A DNA stretch of 64,000 nt from Spirilliplanes yamanashiensis (GCF_016863475.1 NZ_BOOY01000042.1:1-64000); one strand, 5' to 3'. Positions 21,138 through 30,976 are shown, numbered from the stretch's first letter. Notes: generated from the sequence alone by a model not told the origin. Translations and numbers: made by a program.

Positions 21138-21491
21138 ATGTCTTTGACCGTGCAGACGGAGCAGCGCGCCGACGTGGTGGTGGTGTCGGTGGCGGGCGAG
21201 CTCGACATGGCCACGGCCCCGCGCCTGCAGGACCAGATCACTGACCTGCTGGAGAAGGGCCGCACCCGCCTGGTCTTCGACCTGGCCGAGGTGTCGTTCT
21301 GCGACTCCACCGGGCTCAGCGTCTTCGTCCGGGCCAAGAACAGCACCGACGAGGCCGGCGGCGTCGTCCGGCTCGCCGCCCCGCAGCGCGGCGTGCTGCG
21401 CATCCTCGAGGTCAGCGGCCTGGTCGAGGTGCTGCGCACCTACCCGACGGTCGACGAGGCCGTGACGGCACAGGAGCCCGCCCTCGACTGA
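21138..21491 (+). CDS. RsbV-type STAS anti-anti-sigma factor
   Basis: 117 aa from ATG 21138, chosen because AGGAGG (21125-21130) is 7 nt upstream; the in-frame ATG at 21120 has none. One STAS domain with conserved Ser57 in SFCDSTGLSVF, the site phosphorylated by RsbW-type kinases. Transcribed divergently from rsbR across a 184-bp gap. It is the natural substrate for the PP2C proteins in this window, closing the partner-switch loop, but the cognate anti-sigma kinase and sigma factor are not adjacent. Confidence 0.93.
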   Translation: MSLTVQTEQRADVVVVSVAGELDMATAPRLQDQITDLLEKGRTRLVFDLAEVSFCDSTGLSVFVRAKNSTDEAGGVVRLAAPQRGVLRILEVSGLVEVLRTYPTVDEAVTAQEPALD

Positions 21492-21597
21492 GGCCGGGCC
21501 CTCCCCCTGCGCGGCCCGTTCGGCATAGTTTGTCGTCGACCGGTCGAGGGAACCGCGGTGCTCGCCCTCGATCCCCACGGCTCTCGCAGGAGTGCAG

Positions 21598-22041
21598 ATG
21601 CTCAAAGGCTTCAAAGACTTCATCATGCGCGGCAACGTCGTCGACCTGGCGGTCGGTGTCGTCATCGGCGCGGCGTTCACAGCGGTCGTCACCGGCTTCA
21701 CCAACGCGTTCCTCAAGCCGCTGATCCAGCTGCTGGGCGGCGGCACGGGCGTCGGTGCGGGCTCGTGGGACGTCGACGGCGTCAAGTTCGACTACGCCAC
21801 CTTCATCAACGCCGTGATCACCTTCCTGCTCACCGCCGCGGTGATCTACTTCCTCGTCGTCTACCCGCTGAACCGGCTCGCCGAGCGCCGCAAGCGCGGC
21901 GAGGAGCCGCCGCCCTCCGCGCCCAGCGAGGAGGTCAAGCTGCTCACCGAGATCCGCGACGCGCTCGTCGGCGCCCAGCTGTCCGGCGACCGCCGGTCCG
22001 CCCTCGACGACGTGCTGAACCGGGAACGCCGCGAGCAGTAG
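21598..22041 (+). CDS. mscL: Large-conductance mechanosensitive channel MscL
   Basis: 147 aa. The N-terminal helix and first membrane segment (GFKDFIMRGNVVDLAVGVVIGAAFTAVV) are the MscL signature. The second membrane segment is FINAVITFLLTAAVIYFLVV, followed by a charged cytoplasmic helix bundle. Start ATG 21598 with AGGAG 5 nt upstream; the GTG at 21592 overlaps that site and is rejected. Releases solutes on hypo-osmotic shock. Its place beside stress-signalling genes fits an osmotic theme, but it has its own upstream region. Confidence 0.95.
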   Translation: MLKGFKDFIMRGNVVDLAVGVVIGAAFTAVVTGFTNAFLKPLIQLLGGGTGVGAGSWDVDGVKFDYATFINAVITFLLTAAVIYFLVVYPLNRLAERRKRGEEPPPSAPSEEVKLLTEIRDALVGAQLSGDRRSALDDVLNRERREQ

Positions 22042-22066
22042 AAACGTCGCCGTGCCCCGCACCCGT

Positions 22067-22089
22067 TCGAACACATGTTCGATTAGAGT
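22067..22089 (+). promoter_or_regulatory. Perfect LexA (SOS) box overlapping a leaderless promoter
   Basis: TCGAACACATGTTCGA (22067-22082) is a perfect match to the Gram-positive/actinobacterial SOS box TCGAAC-N4-GTTCGA. It is followed after 1 bp by a -10 TAGAGT (22084-22089), then exactly 7 nt and the ATG at 22097. LexA bound here would cover the -35 region and touch the -10, so DNA-damage induction of the next gene is predicted. Confidence 0.8.
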
Positions 22090-22096
22090 GCGGGGC

Positions 22097-22330
22097 ATGG
22101 AACAGCGCAAGCACTGGTGGAACGGCAAGTGGGGCCGCGCGGTCCGCAAGGACGTCTACCTGCGGACCAACGGCGATCAGTGGTACGTCGAGCAGCGCGC
22201 CGGCGGCGCGGACGGCGTCTCCCACTTCTTCGAGTACGACAGCGAGGACGCCGCCCTCGACACCGTCCGCGCGCTGCTCGTCGGCGCCGACGACTGGCGG
22301 GAGCTGAGCCCCCGCCCGCCGGGCGTCTGA
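22097..22330 (+). CDS. Small protein of unknown function under a LexA box
   Basis: 77 aa, soluble, rich in Trp and charged residues (WWNGKWGRAVRKDVYL; DQWYVEQRAGG; HFFEYDSEDAALDTVRALL). The C-terminal half resembles a small alpha/beta fold, but no family is recognised. No Shine-Dalgarno sequence; the mRNA is predicted to begin at the ATG. The perfect SOS box just upstream marks it as a DNA-damage-inducible gene, so it could act in damage signalling, repair or inhibition of division; none of these is shown. It is monocistronic, as the next gene starts 53 bp later with its own leader. Confidence 0.85.
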   Translation: MEQRKHWWNGKWGRAVRKDVYLRTNGDQWYVEQRAGGADGVSHFFEYDSEDAALDTVRALLVGADDWRELSPRPPGV

Positions 22331-22383
22331 CGCGCCCCGCCGGGACATGTGTAGCCGTCCGCCGGACGGGGAACGCCGGGATC

Positions 22384-22728
22384 ATGCATCCGCACACCTC
22401 GAACGTTCCGGGCATGCCCACCGAGCCCGACCCCCTGGCGCAGGTCAACGACGGGATGACCGTGTTCGACGTCGCCGGGGAGAAGGTCGGCACCGTCACC
22501 GCCGTCCAGACGCCGGGCACCGACGTCCGGCCCGAGCTGGTCGCCGGCCAGGCCGAGGGCTACATGGCCGACGGCTACCTGCGCGTCGACACCAGCGGCG
22601 TGCTCAGCGCCGACGCGTACGTCTCCGGCAGCGAGATCGCCGACGTCAGCGAGGTCGACGGCGGCGTCGTCACCCTGCGCGTCCCGAAGGAGCAGCTGCC
22701 CCGCGCGGGCCAGGGCGGCACGCCCTGA
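22384..22728 (+). CDS. PRC-barrel-like / DUF2171-type small protein
   Basis: 114 aa. The core VNDGMTVFDVAGEKVGTVTAV and the later YLRVDTSGVL and ADAYVSGSEIADV correspond to PRC-barrel-like beta strands found in DUF2171-type stress proteins of actinobacteria and deinococci. No signal peptide or membrane helix. ATG 22384 has GGGGA about 11 nt upstream; ATG 22414 would give 104 aa. Converges on the zf-HC2 gene with 16 bp between. Role unknown; PRC barrels often mediate protein or RNA contacts. Confidence 0.75.
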   Translation: MHPHTSNVPGMPTEPDPLAQVNDGMTVFDVAGEKVGTVTAVQTPGTDVRPELVAGQAEGYMADGYLRVDTSGVLSADAYVSGSEIADVSEVDGGVVTLRVPKEQLPRAGQGGTP

Positions 22729-22744
22729 CCTGCCCGTAGCGGCG

Positions 22745-23551
22745 TCACGCCGCCCGGCGCGGCGCGCGGGGCGACCCCGGTGCGGGGTGGCCGGCGCGGG
22801 CCGTCGCGGGCGGCGGCCCGCCGGGCAGCAGCCGCAGGCGCGGGCCGGGCTGCGGCTCCGGGGCCGCCTCGTGCTCGTCCGGGAACGTCGCGCGCCACGG
22901 CGCCGGCTCGCCGAGCCCGTCGCGCGGGTCCGCCGGGCCGGCCGGGCGCCGGTTGAGCGCCACCACCAGGGCGTAGCCCGCCAGCACGAAACCGTGGCTG
23001 ACCAGGCGCTGCACGTCCACCCGGCCGGTCGTGAGGTCGTTGAGCGACAGCAGCACCAGCATCGCCACGAACGCCGTCAGCATCGGCACCAGGCCGGTCG
23101 GGCGGCTGCGCCGCAGCGCGACGAGCAGGAAGCCCGCGCCCAGCGCCACGTTCCACGCGGCCGACTCGTGCCACAGGTGACCCGCGGTCGCCGTGAGGCC
23201 GGCGCCCGCGTGCGAGTGCGCGCCCGTCGTACCCCCGCCGACCTGGGCCAGGCCCAGGACCAGCTGGACGGCCCCGACCAGGCCGAGCGCCGCGTAGAGG
23301 GCGGTCACCAGGCGGCGCGGGCGCCGCGGCGCCGCCGCCGGCGGCAGCGCGGCCAGGATCGCCGCGCTCAGGTCCGGCGGCGTGACCGCCGGCCCGGTCC
23401 GGGTGAGCCGGTTGACGGCCGCCGCCCGGTCCAGCCACTGCCGGCAGTCCGCGCAGCCGGCCAGGTGCGCGTCGACGTCGTCCCGGCGGGCCGGGTCGTC
23501 CTCGCCGTCGAGCTGCGCCGACAGCAGATCACGCCAGTCATCACACCGCAT
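22745..23551 (-). CDS. zf-HC2 domain integral membrane protein (anti-sigma-like)
   Basis: 268 aa. Residues 1-45 form a zf-HC2 zinc finger: Cys3 and the H-x3-C-x2-C core in DAHLAGCADCRQW. Five or six hydrophobic helices follow (for example LVTALYAALGLVGAVQLVL, WNVALGAGFLLVALR, LVPMLTAFVAMLVLLSL, HGFVLAGYALVVAL), then a Pro-rich cytoplasmic tail. This architecture is common in actinobacterial anti-sigma factors that sit in the membrane, but no sigma gene is next to it, so any partner is encoded elsewhere. Transcribed divergently from the ABC exporter. Confidence 0.8.
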   Translation of the reverse strand: MRCDDWRDLLSAQLDGEDDPARRDDVDAHLAGCADCRQWLDRAAAVNRLTRTGPAVTPPDLSAAILAALPPAAAPRRPRRLVTALYAALGLVGAVQLVLGLAQVGGGTTGAHSHAGAGLTATAGHLWHESAAWNVALGAGFLLVALRRSRPTGLVPMLTAFVAMLVLLSLNDLTTGRVDVQRLVSHGFVLAGYALVVALNRRPAGPADPRDGLGEPAPWRATFPDEHEAAPEPQPGPRLRLLPGGPPPATARAGHPAPGSPRAPRRAA

Positions 23552-23664
23552 GGTCCTATGGTCGCGCGGCGGGCCCCGCTGGTTCCCGCCGGTAAACCGC
23601 TTGTCTTGTCGTACCCCGGTTGCAGAATGAGGGCGTCCTGTCGGCTACGGAAGGCGCTGTGGCG

Positions 23665-24641
<977 letters not shown>

Positions 24642-24645
<4 letters not shown>

Positions 24646-25484
24646 GCACCGTCGCGGACAACACCACCGTCACCGAGGCGCCCGTCGCCGACCTCACCAA
24701 CGTGCTGGCGCGCGGGCCCCGCCCCAAGCGCCCCAGCGCCTGGTCCGCGTCCGTCACGTTCGGCTGGCGCGCCGTGCTGAAGATCAAGCACGTCCCCGAG
24801 CAGCTGTTCGACGTGACGGCGTTCCCGATCATCATGGTGCTGCTGTTCACGTACCTGTTCGGCGGCGCGCTCGCCGGCTCGCCGCGCGAGTACATCCAGT
24901 TCCTGCTGCCCGGCATCATGGTGACCAGCGTCGTCATGATCACCATGTACACGGGCGTCGGCGTCAACACCGACATCGAGAAGGGCGTCTTCGACCGCTT
25001 CCGCACCCTGCCCGTGTGGCGCCCCGCGGCCCTGGTCGGCGCCATCTTCGGCGACATGCTGCGCTACGCCATCGCGTCGCTGGTCATCCTCGGCATCGGC
25101 CTGGCCCTCGGCTTCCGCCCCGCCGGCGGCGTCCTCGGGGTGGCGGCCGGCATCGCCCTGCTCATCCTGTTCTCGTTCGCGTTCTCGTGGATCTGGACGA
25201 TGTTCGGCCTGCTGCTGCGCTCGGAGAAGTCCGTGATGGGCGTCAGCATGCTGGTCATCTTCCCGCTGACGTTCCTCAGCAACGTGTACGTGCAGCCCAG
25301 CACCATGCCCGACGTGCTGGAGGCCTTCGTCCAGGCGAACCCCGTCACCCGGCTGGTCACCGCCGTGCGCACGCTCATGGACGGCGGCTGGAACACCGGC
25401 GAGGTGCTGTGGGTTGTGGTGGCCAGCGCTGTTCTCGTGGCCGTCTTCGGCACGCTGACCATGCGCCTGTACAACCGCCGCTGA
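24642..25484 (+). CDS. DrrB-type ABC-2 transporter permease
   Basis: 280 aa from GTG 24642, overlapping the ATPase stop by 4 bp. An N-terminal cytosolic segment of about 55 residues is followed by six membrane helices in the ABC-2 pattern ([105 protein letters not shown]). The YLFGGAL and the [13 protein letters not shown] loop are DrrB hallmarks. Substrate unknown; no biosynthetic genes are adjacent, so a general drug or lipid efflux role is likely. Confidence 0.93.
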
Positions 25485-25662
25485 TCATGTGAGGTGCGTA
25501 GCCACCCGTGATCGCGGTAGTGTAGGGCGGTGCGGGCTGGAGGTTCCGGTCCCTGACGGTCCGGTCTCGGCCCCGCCCGCCCTCGTCTGACGTCGCCGTC
25601 ACGTGCCGCGACCCAACGGTCAGCGCCGTCCGGCTGACTCACCTCTACGTTCGGAGAACCGC

Positions 25663-27492
25663 ATGGCGGCCCGCCGCCCTCGAAACAACACGCTGTCGCC
25701 CGCCGCTTCCCCGGAAGCCCGCTCGGACGACCACCGCACCCTCTCCTTCACCGCGCCCGCCGTGACTCGCACTTCGGGCGCCGATGCCGGCCGCGCTGCC
25801 GGCTCTGGCCGCTCCGCCGGCCGCGACTCGGGTCGCGTCGCCGGCCGCGACGCCGATCGTGTCGCGGGCCGTGATTCGGGCCGTGACGCCGGCCGGGCTT
25901 CCCTTTCTGCCCCTGTCTCCGCTTCTGCCCCGGCCTCCGGGGCGAGTGCCGAGGCCGCTGGGTCTGCGCCTTCCCGGTCGTCGCGGTCGCGCGGTCGCCG
26001 TGGCGGCGCCGCTGCCGTCTCGTCCGCCGCCTCCGCGCCGTCGGCGGCCTCCGCGCCGTCCGCCGCTCCCGTGGTCGACGCCGCTCCCGTCGCCGACGCT
26101 CCGGCCGCCGCCGAGGGCTCGTCGTTCGGTGACCTCGGGGTGCCCGCCGCCCTGGTCCAGGCCCTCGCGGCGCAGGGCGTGCACGCCCCGTTCCCGATCC
26201 AGACCGCCACGCTGCCCGACGCCCTGCGCGGCCGCGACGTCCTCGGCCGCGGCCGCACCGGCTCCGGCAAGACGTACGCGTTCGCCATCCCGGTGCTCGC
26301 CCGCCTCGCCGCGTCCGGCGCCCCGCGCCGCCCCGGCCGCCCGCGCGCGTTGATCCTGGCGCCCACCCGCGAGCTGGCCTCCCAGATCGACGCCAGCATC
26401 GCCCCGCTGGCCGCCGCCCTGAACCTGCGCACCCTCACCGTCTTCGGCGGCGTCGGCCCGCGCCCGCAGATCAACGCGCTCCGCGCCGGCGTCGACATCC
26501 TCATCGCCTGCCCGGGCCGCCTCGCCGACCACATGTCGAGCGGCGACGCCGCCCTCGACGCGGTCGAGATCACCGTGCTCGACGAGGCCGACCACATGGC
26601 CGACCTGGGCTTCCTGCCCGTGGTGAAGCGCCTGCTCGACGCCACCCCGGCCGGCACCCAGCGGCTGCTGTTCTCCGCCACCCTGGACGCCGGCATCGAC
26701 GTCCTCGTCAAGCGGTACCTGTCGCGCCCGGTCACCCACAGCATCGACTCGCCGAAGAGCCCGGTCGCCACCATGACCCACCACGTGCTGCGCGTCCGCC
26801 GCGACGACCGCCTGCCCGTGCTGGTCGACCTGGCCGCCGCGCCCGGCCGCACCCTCGTGTTCACCCGCACCAAGTCCGGCGCCCGGCGCCTGACCAAGCA
26901 GCTGGTGGCCTCGGGCGTGCCGGCGGTCGAGCTGCACGGCAACCTCGCCCAGAACGCCCGCACCCGCAACCTCGCCGCGTTCTCCACCGGCGACGCGCAC
27001 ACGCTGGTCGCCACCGACATCGCCGCCCGCGGCATCCACGTCGACGACGTCAGCCTCGTCATCCACGCCGACCCGCCGGCTGAGCACAAGGCGTACCTGC
27101 ACCGCTCGGGCCGCACCGCCCGCGCGGGCGCCGCCGGCACGGTCGTCACCCTGATGACCGAGGACCAGGCCGCGGACGTCCGCGCCCTGACCCGCCAGGC
27201 CGGCATCAACCCGACGGTCACCCCGCTGGGCCCGGGCGACGCCCTGCTCGCCCAGCTGGCCCCGGGCGAGCGCGTCTTCGTCACCCCGCCGCCCGCGGCC
27301 GCCCCGCAGCCGCAGGGCCGCCCGTCGTCGTCCACCGGCGGAGGCGGCGGTGGCCGCCGCCGCTCCGGCACGACCCGCTCCGCGTCCTCCCAGGGCAGCG
27401 GCTCCGGCCGCGGCGCCGCCCCGTCGGCCGCCCCGCGCAGCGCGGCGGCCTTCTCGGCCGGCACGCGCGTCGGCGGTCGCCGAGGGCGCTGA
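25663..27492 (+). CDS. DEAD-box RNA helicase with low-complexity tails
   Basis: 609 aa from ATG 25663 (GGAGA 6 nt upstream). Helicase motifs are in order: Q motif with FPIQTATLP, motif I GRTGSGKT, Ia PTRELA, Ib/GG with PGRLADH, II DEAD, III SAT, IV VFTRTKSG, V ATDIAARGIH, VI HRSGRTARAG. Residues 1-150 are disordered and contain degenerate (S)GR-(V/D)AGRD repeats, then Ala/Ser/Pro-rich sequence. The last about 60 residues are Gly/Arg/Ser-rich (GGGGGGRRRSG), a likely RNA-binding tail. The 178-nt leader upstream holds no ORF and could carry cold-shock-type control. RNA remodelling in ribosome assembly or mRNA decay is the expected role. Confidence 0.93.
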   Translation: MAARRPRNNTLSPAASPEARSDDHRTLSFTAPAVTRTSGADAGRAAGSGRSAGRDSGRVAGRDADRVAGRDSGRDAGRASLSAPVSASAPASGASAEAAGSAPSRSSRSRGRRGGAAAVSSAASAPSAASAPSAAPVVDAAPVADAPAAAEGSSFGDLGVPAALVQALAAQGVHAPFPIQTATLPDALRGRDVLGRGRTGSGKTYAFAIPVLARLAASGAPRRPGRPRALILAPTRELASQIDASIAPLAAALNLRTLTVFGGVGPRPQINALRAGVDILIACPGRLADHMSSGDAALDAVEITVLDEADHMADLGFLPVVKRLLDATPAGTQRLLFSATLDAGIDVLVKRYLSRPVTHSIDSPKSPVATMTHHVLRVRRDDRLPVLVDLAAAPGRTLVFTRTKSGARRLTKQLVASGVPAVELHGNLAQNARTRNLAAFSTGDAHTLVATDIAARGIHVDDVSLVIHADPPAEHKAYLHRSGRTARAGAAGTVVTLMTEDQAADVRALTRQAGINPTVTPLGPGDALLAQLAPGERVFVTPPPAAAPQPQGRPSSSTGGGGGGRRRSGTTRSASSQGSGSGRGAAPSAAPRSAAAFSAGTRVGGRRGR

Positions 27493-27511
27493 CCCCGACC
27501 TCTCCACCAGT

Positions 27512-27545
27512 ACGGCCGCGGCAGGCACACTACCGCGGCCGTTTC
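27512..27545 (+). terminator. Rho-independent terminator after the helicase gene
   Basis: ACGGCCGCGG (27512-27521) pairs perfectly with CCGCGGCCGT (27533-27542) around an 11-nt loop, followed by TTTCTGT. A 10-bp GC-rich stem with a short T run, 20 bp after the stop codon. Confidence 0.75.
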
Positions 27546-27557
27546 TGTCGGCGCATC

Positions 27558-27583
27558 TTGACAGTGTCACGGTGACAGTGTCA
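27558..27583 (+). promoter_or_regulatory. Tandem palindromic operator at the MerR promoter
   Basis: The 11-bp palindrome TGACAGTGTCA occurs twice, at 27559-27569 and 27573-27583 (14 bp centre to centre). The first copy overlaps a consensus -35 TTGACA (27558-27563). The ATG of the MerR-like gene follows 5 bp after the second copy, so the transcript must be leaderless or nearly so. Autoregulation by the encoded MerR protein is the likeliest explanation. Confidence 0.6.
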
Positions 27584-27588
27584 ACGTT

Positions 27589-28437
27589 ATGGGCGTGTGG
27601 ACGATCGACGAACTGGTGGAGCGTGTCCGGGCGGCCCTGGAGGCCGAGTACCCGGGCGCGCCGAACGGCCGCGTCCGCGACGTGCCCGACCGCCGCGCCA
27701 TCCGGTGGTACGCGACCACCGGCCTCATCGACCGGCCGACGATGCAGGGGCGCACCGCCCAGTACGGCATGCGGCACCTGCTGCAGCTCGTGGCCCTCAA
27801 GCGGCGGCAGGCGGCGGGGCTGACCCTCGCCGAGATCCAGGCGGAGCTGACCGGCGCCCCGAACCGCGCCCTCATCGACATCGCCCGCATCCCGCCGGGT
27901 CAGGTCCGGATCGCCGACGACTTCGGGGAGCCGGCGGCGGAGCCCGACCGGCCCCGGTTCTGGGCCGACGACGCCCCCGCGACCGTCGTTTCCTCCACCT
28001 CCCCGGCTGCGGCCGGGCCTGGCGGCACGGCGGGTGGGCGACCGCCGCGGAGAGGCTTCAGGGCCTCCGGGTCAGCGGCCGCGGCCGACACCGCGCCTGC
28101 CTCGGTCGCCGCCGGCGACTCCCCCGCCTCGGCCGCCGGCGGCGGCGCATGGCCCACCTCCGTCCATGTCGGAACCGACTCACCCGCCTCGACCGGGCCG
28201 TCGACCTCCACACCGCCCCCCTGGTCCCAGCACCCCACCGGGGCGGCGGCCGTCCCGCTCGGGGCCGTCGCTCTCGGCGGCGGGGCCGTGCTGCTCCTGC
28301 CCGGCCAGGCCGGCGAGGCCGACTGCGCCGCCATCGCCGAAGCCGCCCGCCCCCTCATGACCGAGCTACTGCACCGCGGCCTGCTCGCCCATCCGCCCGG
28401 AACGGAGCCGGACGGACGGGAACATCCCGCCGGCTGA
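27589..28437 (+). CDS. MerR-family transcriptional regulator with long disordered linker
   Basis: 282 aa. Residues 1-95 form a MerR-type winged helix, although the usual start is replaced by a longer lead-in (WTIDELVERVRAALEAEYPG). The recognition segment RAIRWYATTGLIDRP and the wing/helix region YGMRHLLQLVALKRRQAAGLTLAEIQ are clear. Residues about 110-210 are low complexity (Ala/Pro/Ser/Thr). The final 70 residues (AVLLLPGQAGEADCAAIAEAARPLMTELL) may bind a ligand. It is 75 bp upstream of the VIT/VWA gene on the same strand. Such MerR-VIT pairs recur in actinobacteria, so regulation of that gene is inferred. Confidence 0.85.
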   Translation: MGVWTIDELVERVRAALEAEYPGAPNGRVRDVPDRRAIRWYATTGLIDRPTMQGRTAQYGMRHLLQLVALKRRQAAGLTLAEIQAELTGAPNRALIDIARIPPGQVRIADDFGEPAAEPDRPRFWADDAPATVVSSTSPAAAGPGGTAGGRPPRRGFRASGSAAAADTAPASVAAGDSPASAAGGGAWPTSVHVGTDSPASTGPSTSTPPPWSQHPTGAAAVPLGAVALGGGAVLLLPGQAGEADCAAIAEAARPLMTELLHRGLLAHPPGTEPDGREHPAG

Positions 28438-28512
28438 CGCGATCCAACAGACCACACCACGCAGGAACGACCACCCCGCACCGCACCGCGAACCGCCCGA
28501 CAGGAGCTCGTC

Positions 28513-30930
28513 ATGACCTTCTCCATCAGCCCGATGAGCCCGGCCGAACTCGACCGGGTGGGGCGCGCCGCGCCGGACTCCGGGCTCGGTGCGCTGCGGA
28601 CCGAGCGCGGCAACCTGCCGCTCGACCGCCTCGACGTGCAGGCCGACATCACCGGCCTGGTCGGGCGGGTGCGGCTGACGACCGAGTTCGTCAACGTGTT
28701 CGACACGGCACTCGAGGCCACGTACGTCTTCCCGCTGCCGGACCGGGCGGCCGTGACCGGCATGACGATGACGGCGGACGGGCGCACCGTCGAGGCGGAG
28801 CTGCAGGAGCGGGGCGCCGCGCGGGAGGCGTACGCGGAGGCGGTGGCGAGCGGGCGGCGCGCGTCGATCGCCGAGGAGGAGCGGCCCGACGTGTTCACCA
28901 TGCGGGTCGGCAACATCCTGCCCGGCGAGCGGGTGACCGTGGAGCTGCGCCTCGTCGGGCCGCTGGCGTGGGAGGACGGGGCGGCGACGTTCCGGTTCCC
29001 GCTGGTGGTGGCGCCGCGGTACGTGCCGGGCGTGCCGCTCGACGGGCCGTCCGTGGGCGACGGGTTCGTGCCGGACACGGACGCGGTGCCGGACGCGTCG
29101 CGGATCTCGCCGCCGGTGCTGCTGCCCGGCTTCCCGAACCCGCTGCGCCTGACGATCGGCGTGGGCATCGACGCGGGCGGGCTCGACCTGGGCGAAGTCC
29201 GGTCCAGCCTGCACACGGTCACCGCCGAGGGCGACCGGCTGACGATCACGCCGGGCGCACGGGCGGACCGCGACTTCGTGCTGCGGCTGCCGTACGCCGG
29301 TGACGGTTCGGCGGCGGTGTGCGCGCCCGACTCCGCCGGGGACGCCGAGGAGGGCACGTACCGGCTGACGGTGTTGCCGCCCGCGGACGCGGCGCCGGCC
29401 CGGCCGCGGGACGTGGTGCTGCTGCTCGACCGGTCGGGCAGCATGGGCGGCTGGTCGATGGTGGCGGCGCGGCGTGCGGCGGCCCGGATCGTCGACTCGC
29501 TGACGGCGGACGACCGCTTCTCGGTGGTGACGTTCGACGACCGGATCGACCACCCCGCCGATCTGGGCGCCGGGCTGGTGGCGGCGTCGGACCGGCACCG
29601 GTACCGCGCGGTCGAGCATCTGGCCCGGGTGGAGGCGCGCGGCGGCACCGTGCTGCTGGAACCGCTGCGCGCGGGCCTGCAGCTGCTCGGCGGCGGCGAC
29701 GAGGCCGGCGGTGCGCGCGACCGGGTGCTGGTGCTGGTCACCGACGGGCAGGTCGGCAACGAGGACCAGATCCTGCGCGAGATCGCGCCGCTGGTGGGGC
29801 GCACGCGCGTGCACACGGTCGGCATCGACATGGCGGTCAACGCGGGCTTCCTGGCGCGGCTCGCGGCCGTCGGCGGCGGCCGGTGCGAGCTGGTCGAGAG
29901 CGAGGACCGGCTGGACGAGGCGATGGAGCACATCCAGCGGCGCATCGGCGCACCCCTGGTCACCGACCTGTCGCTGACGGCCGACGGGCTGTCCCTCGTG
30001 GACGACACGCGGACGCCGTCGAAGGCGGCCGCCATCTACCCGGGTGTGCCGCTGGTCGTCACGGGCCGCTACCGCGGCGCGGCCGCCGGGTCGCTGACGC
30101 TGCGCGGCCGCACCGCGGACGACCGGGACTGGTCGGCGACCGTCCCGGTGCAGCGCCGCGACGAGCCGGCGATCGCGCACCAGTGGGCCCGCGCGCACCT
30201 GCGCGACCTGGAGGACCGGTACGTGACGGGCAGCCGCGACCTGGCCGACCGCATCGTCGCGACGTCGCTGAAGCACGGCGTGCTGTGCCGCTTCACCGCG
30301 TTCGTCGCGGTCGACACGGAGGTCGTCGCCGACGGCACCCCGCACCGGGTGGTGCAGCCGGTGGAGATGCCGGCGGGCTGGGACATGCAGGCGCCGGCCG
30401 CGCCGTCGTTCGCCCCGATGGCGTACGCGGCCGCGCCGCCCGGCACGGCCCAGTTCACCACGAGCCTCGCGCCGATGGCCGCCCCGATGCCGATGGCGGC
30501 GGGCGGGCCGGTCGGCAGGCTCTGGGCCGCGGCGGCCCGCGCCGGCGCGCCCAAGCGCGGGGGCGCACCGACCCCGCCGCCCGGCGCGCGGCCGCACGCC
30601 GCCGCCCCGGACGACTCGCTGCGCCAGATCGTCGCGCTGGAGGCCGACCGCCTGCGCGCGGCGGCGGGCCAGGGCGTCGCCGAGAAGCGCCGCCTGGTCG
30701 CCGACCTGCTCAGCCGCCTGACCGTCCTGCTCGGCACCCCGGGCCAGGGCGCCGACGACAGTCCGGTCGTCAGGGCGCTCGAGCTGATGCGGCGGTCCGG
30801 CGAGATCGAGGCGAACTGGCCGGAGATCATCCGGCTGCTCGACGAGTACGCCGGCACGGGGCAGTCGCCCGCCACTCCCGCGCAGCCCCCGGCGGGCGAG
30901 GGGAAGCGGCGCGGGGCGTTCTGGCGCTGA
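28513..30930 (+). CDS. VIT and von Willebrand factor A domain protein
   Basis: 805 aa. Residues about 20-160 form a VIT (inter-alpha-trypsin) domain (RLTTEFVNVF, YVFPLPDRAAVTGM, ERPDVFTMRVGNILPGE). Residues about 295-470 form a VWA domain with an intact MIDAS (LLLDRSGSMGG, Asp about residue 305; VTDGQVGNE). A beta-rich region and an Ala/Pro/Met-rich linker (about 620-710) precede a helical C-terminus. No signal peptide is seen, so it may act in the cytosol as an adhesion or chaperone-like scaffold. AGGAG lies 6 nt before ATG 28513. Biological role unknown in bacteria. Confidence 0.9.
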   Translation: MTFSISPMSPAELDRVGRAAPDSGLGALRTERGNLPLDRLDVQADITGLVGRVRLTTEFVNVFDTALEATYVFPLPDRAAVTGMTMTADGRTVEAELQERGAAREAYAEAVASGRRASIAEEERPDVFTMRVGNILPGERVTVELRLVGPLAWEDGAATFRFPLVVAPRYVPGVPLDGPSVGDGFVPDTDAVPDASRISPPVLLPGFPNPLRLTIGVGIDAGGLDLGEVRSSLHTVTAEGDRLTITPGARADRDFVLRLPYAGDGSAAVCAPDSAGDAEEGTYRLTVLPPADAAPARPRDVVLLLDRSGSMGGWSMVAARRAAARIVDSLTADDRFSVVTFDDRIDHPADLGAGLVAASDRHRYRAVEHLARVEARGGTVLLEPLRAGLQLLGGGDEAGGARDRVLVLVTDGQVGNEDQILREIAPLVGRTRVHTVGIDMAVNAGFLARLAAVGGGRCELVESEDRLDEAMEHIQRRIGAPLVTDLSLTADGLSLVDDTRTPSKAAAIYPGVPLVVTGRYRGAAAGSLTLRGRTADDRDWSATVPVQRRDEPAIAHQWARAHLRDLEDRYVTGSRDLADRIVATSLKHGVLCRFTAFVAVDTEVVADGTPHRVVQPVEMPAGWDMQAPAAPSFAPMAYAAAPPGTAQFTTSLAPMAAPMPMAAGGPVGRLWAAAARAGAPKRGGAPTPPPGARPHAAAPDDSLRQIVALEADRLRAAAGQGVAEKRRLVADLLSRLTVLLGTPGQGADDSPVVRALELMRRSGEIEANWPEIIRLLDEYAGTGQSPATPAQPPAGEGKRRGAFWR

Positions 30931-30947
30931 TCCCGCCGCCCACCGTG

Positions 30948-30976
30948 ACCGGCCCGGGAGCCGCACCCGGGCCGGT
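30948..30976 (+). terminator. GC-rich hairpin after the VIT/VWA gene
   Basis: ACCGGCCCGGG (30948-30958) pairs perfectly with CCCGGGCCGGT (30966-30976) around a 7-nt loop, 17 bp after the stop. There is no T tract, as is common for actinobacterial terminators. Confidence 0.6.
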
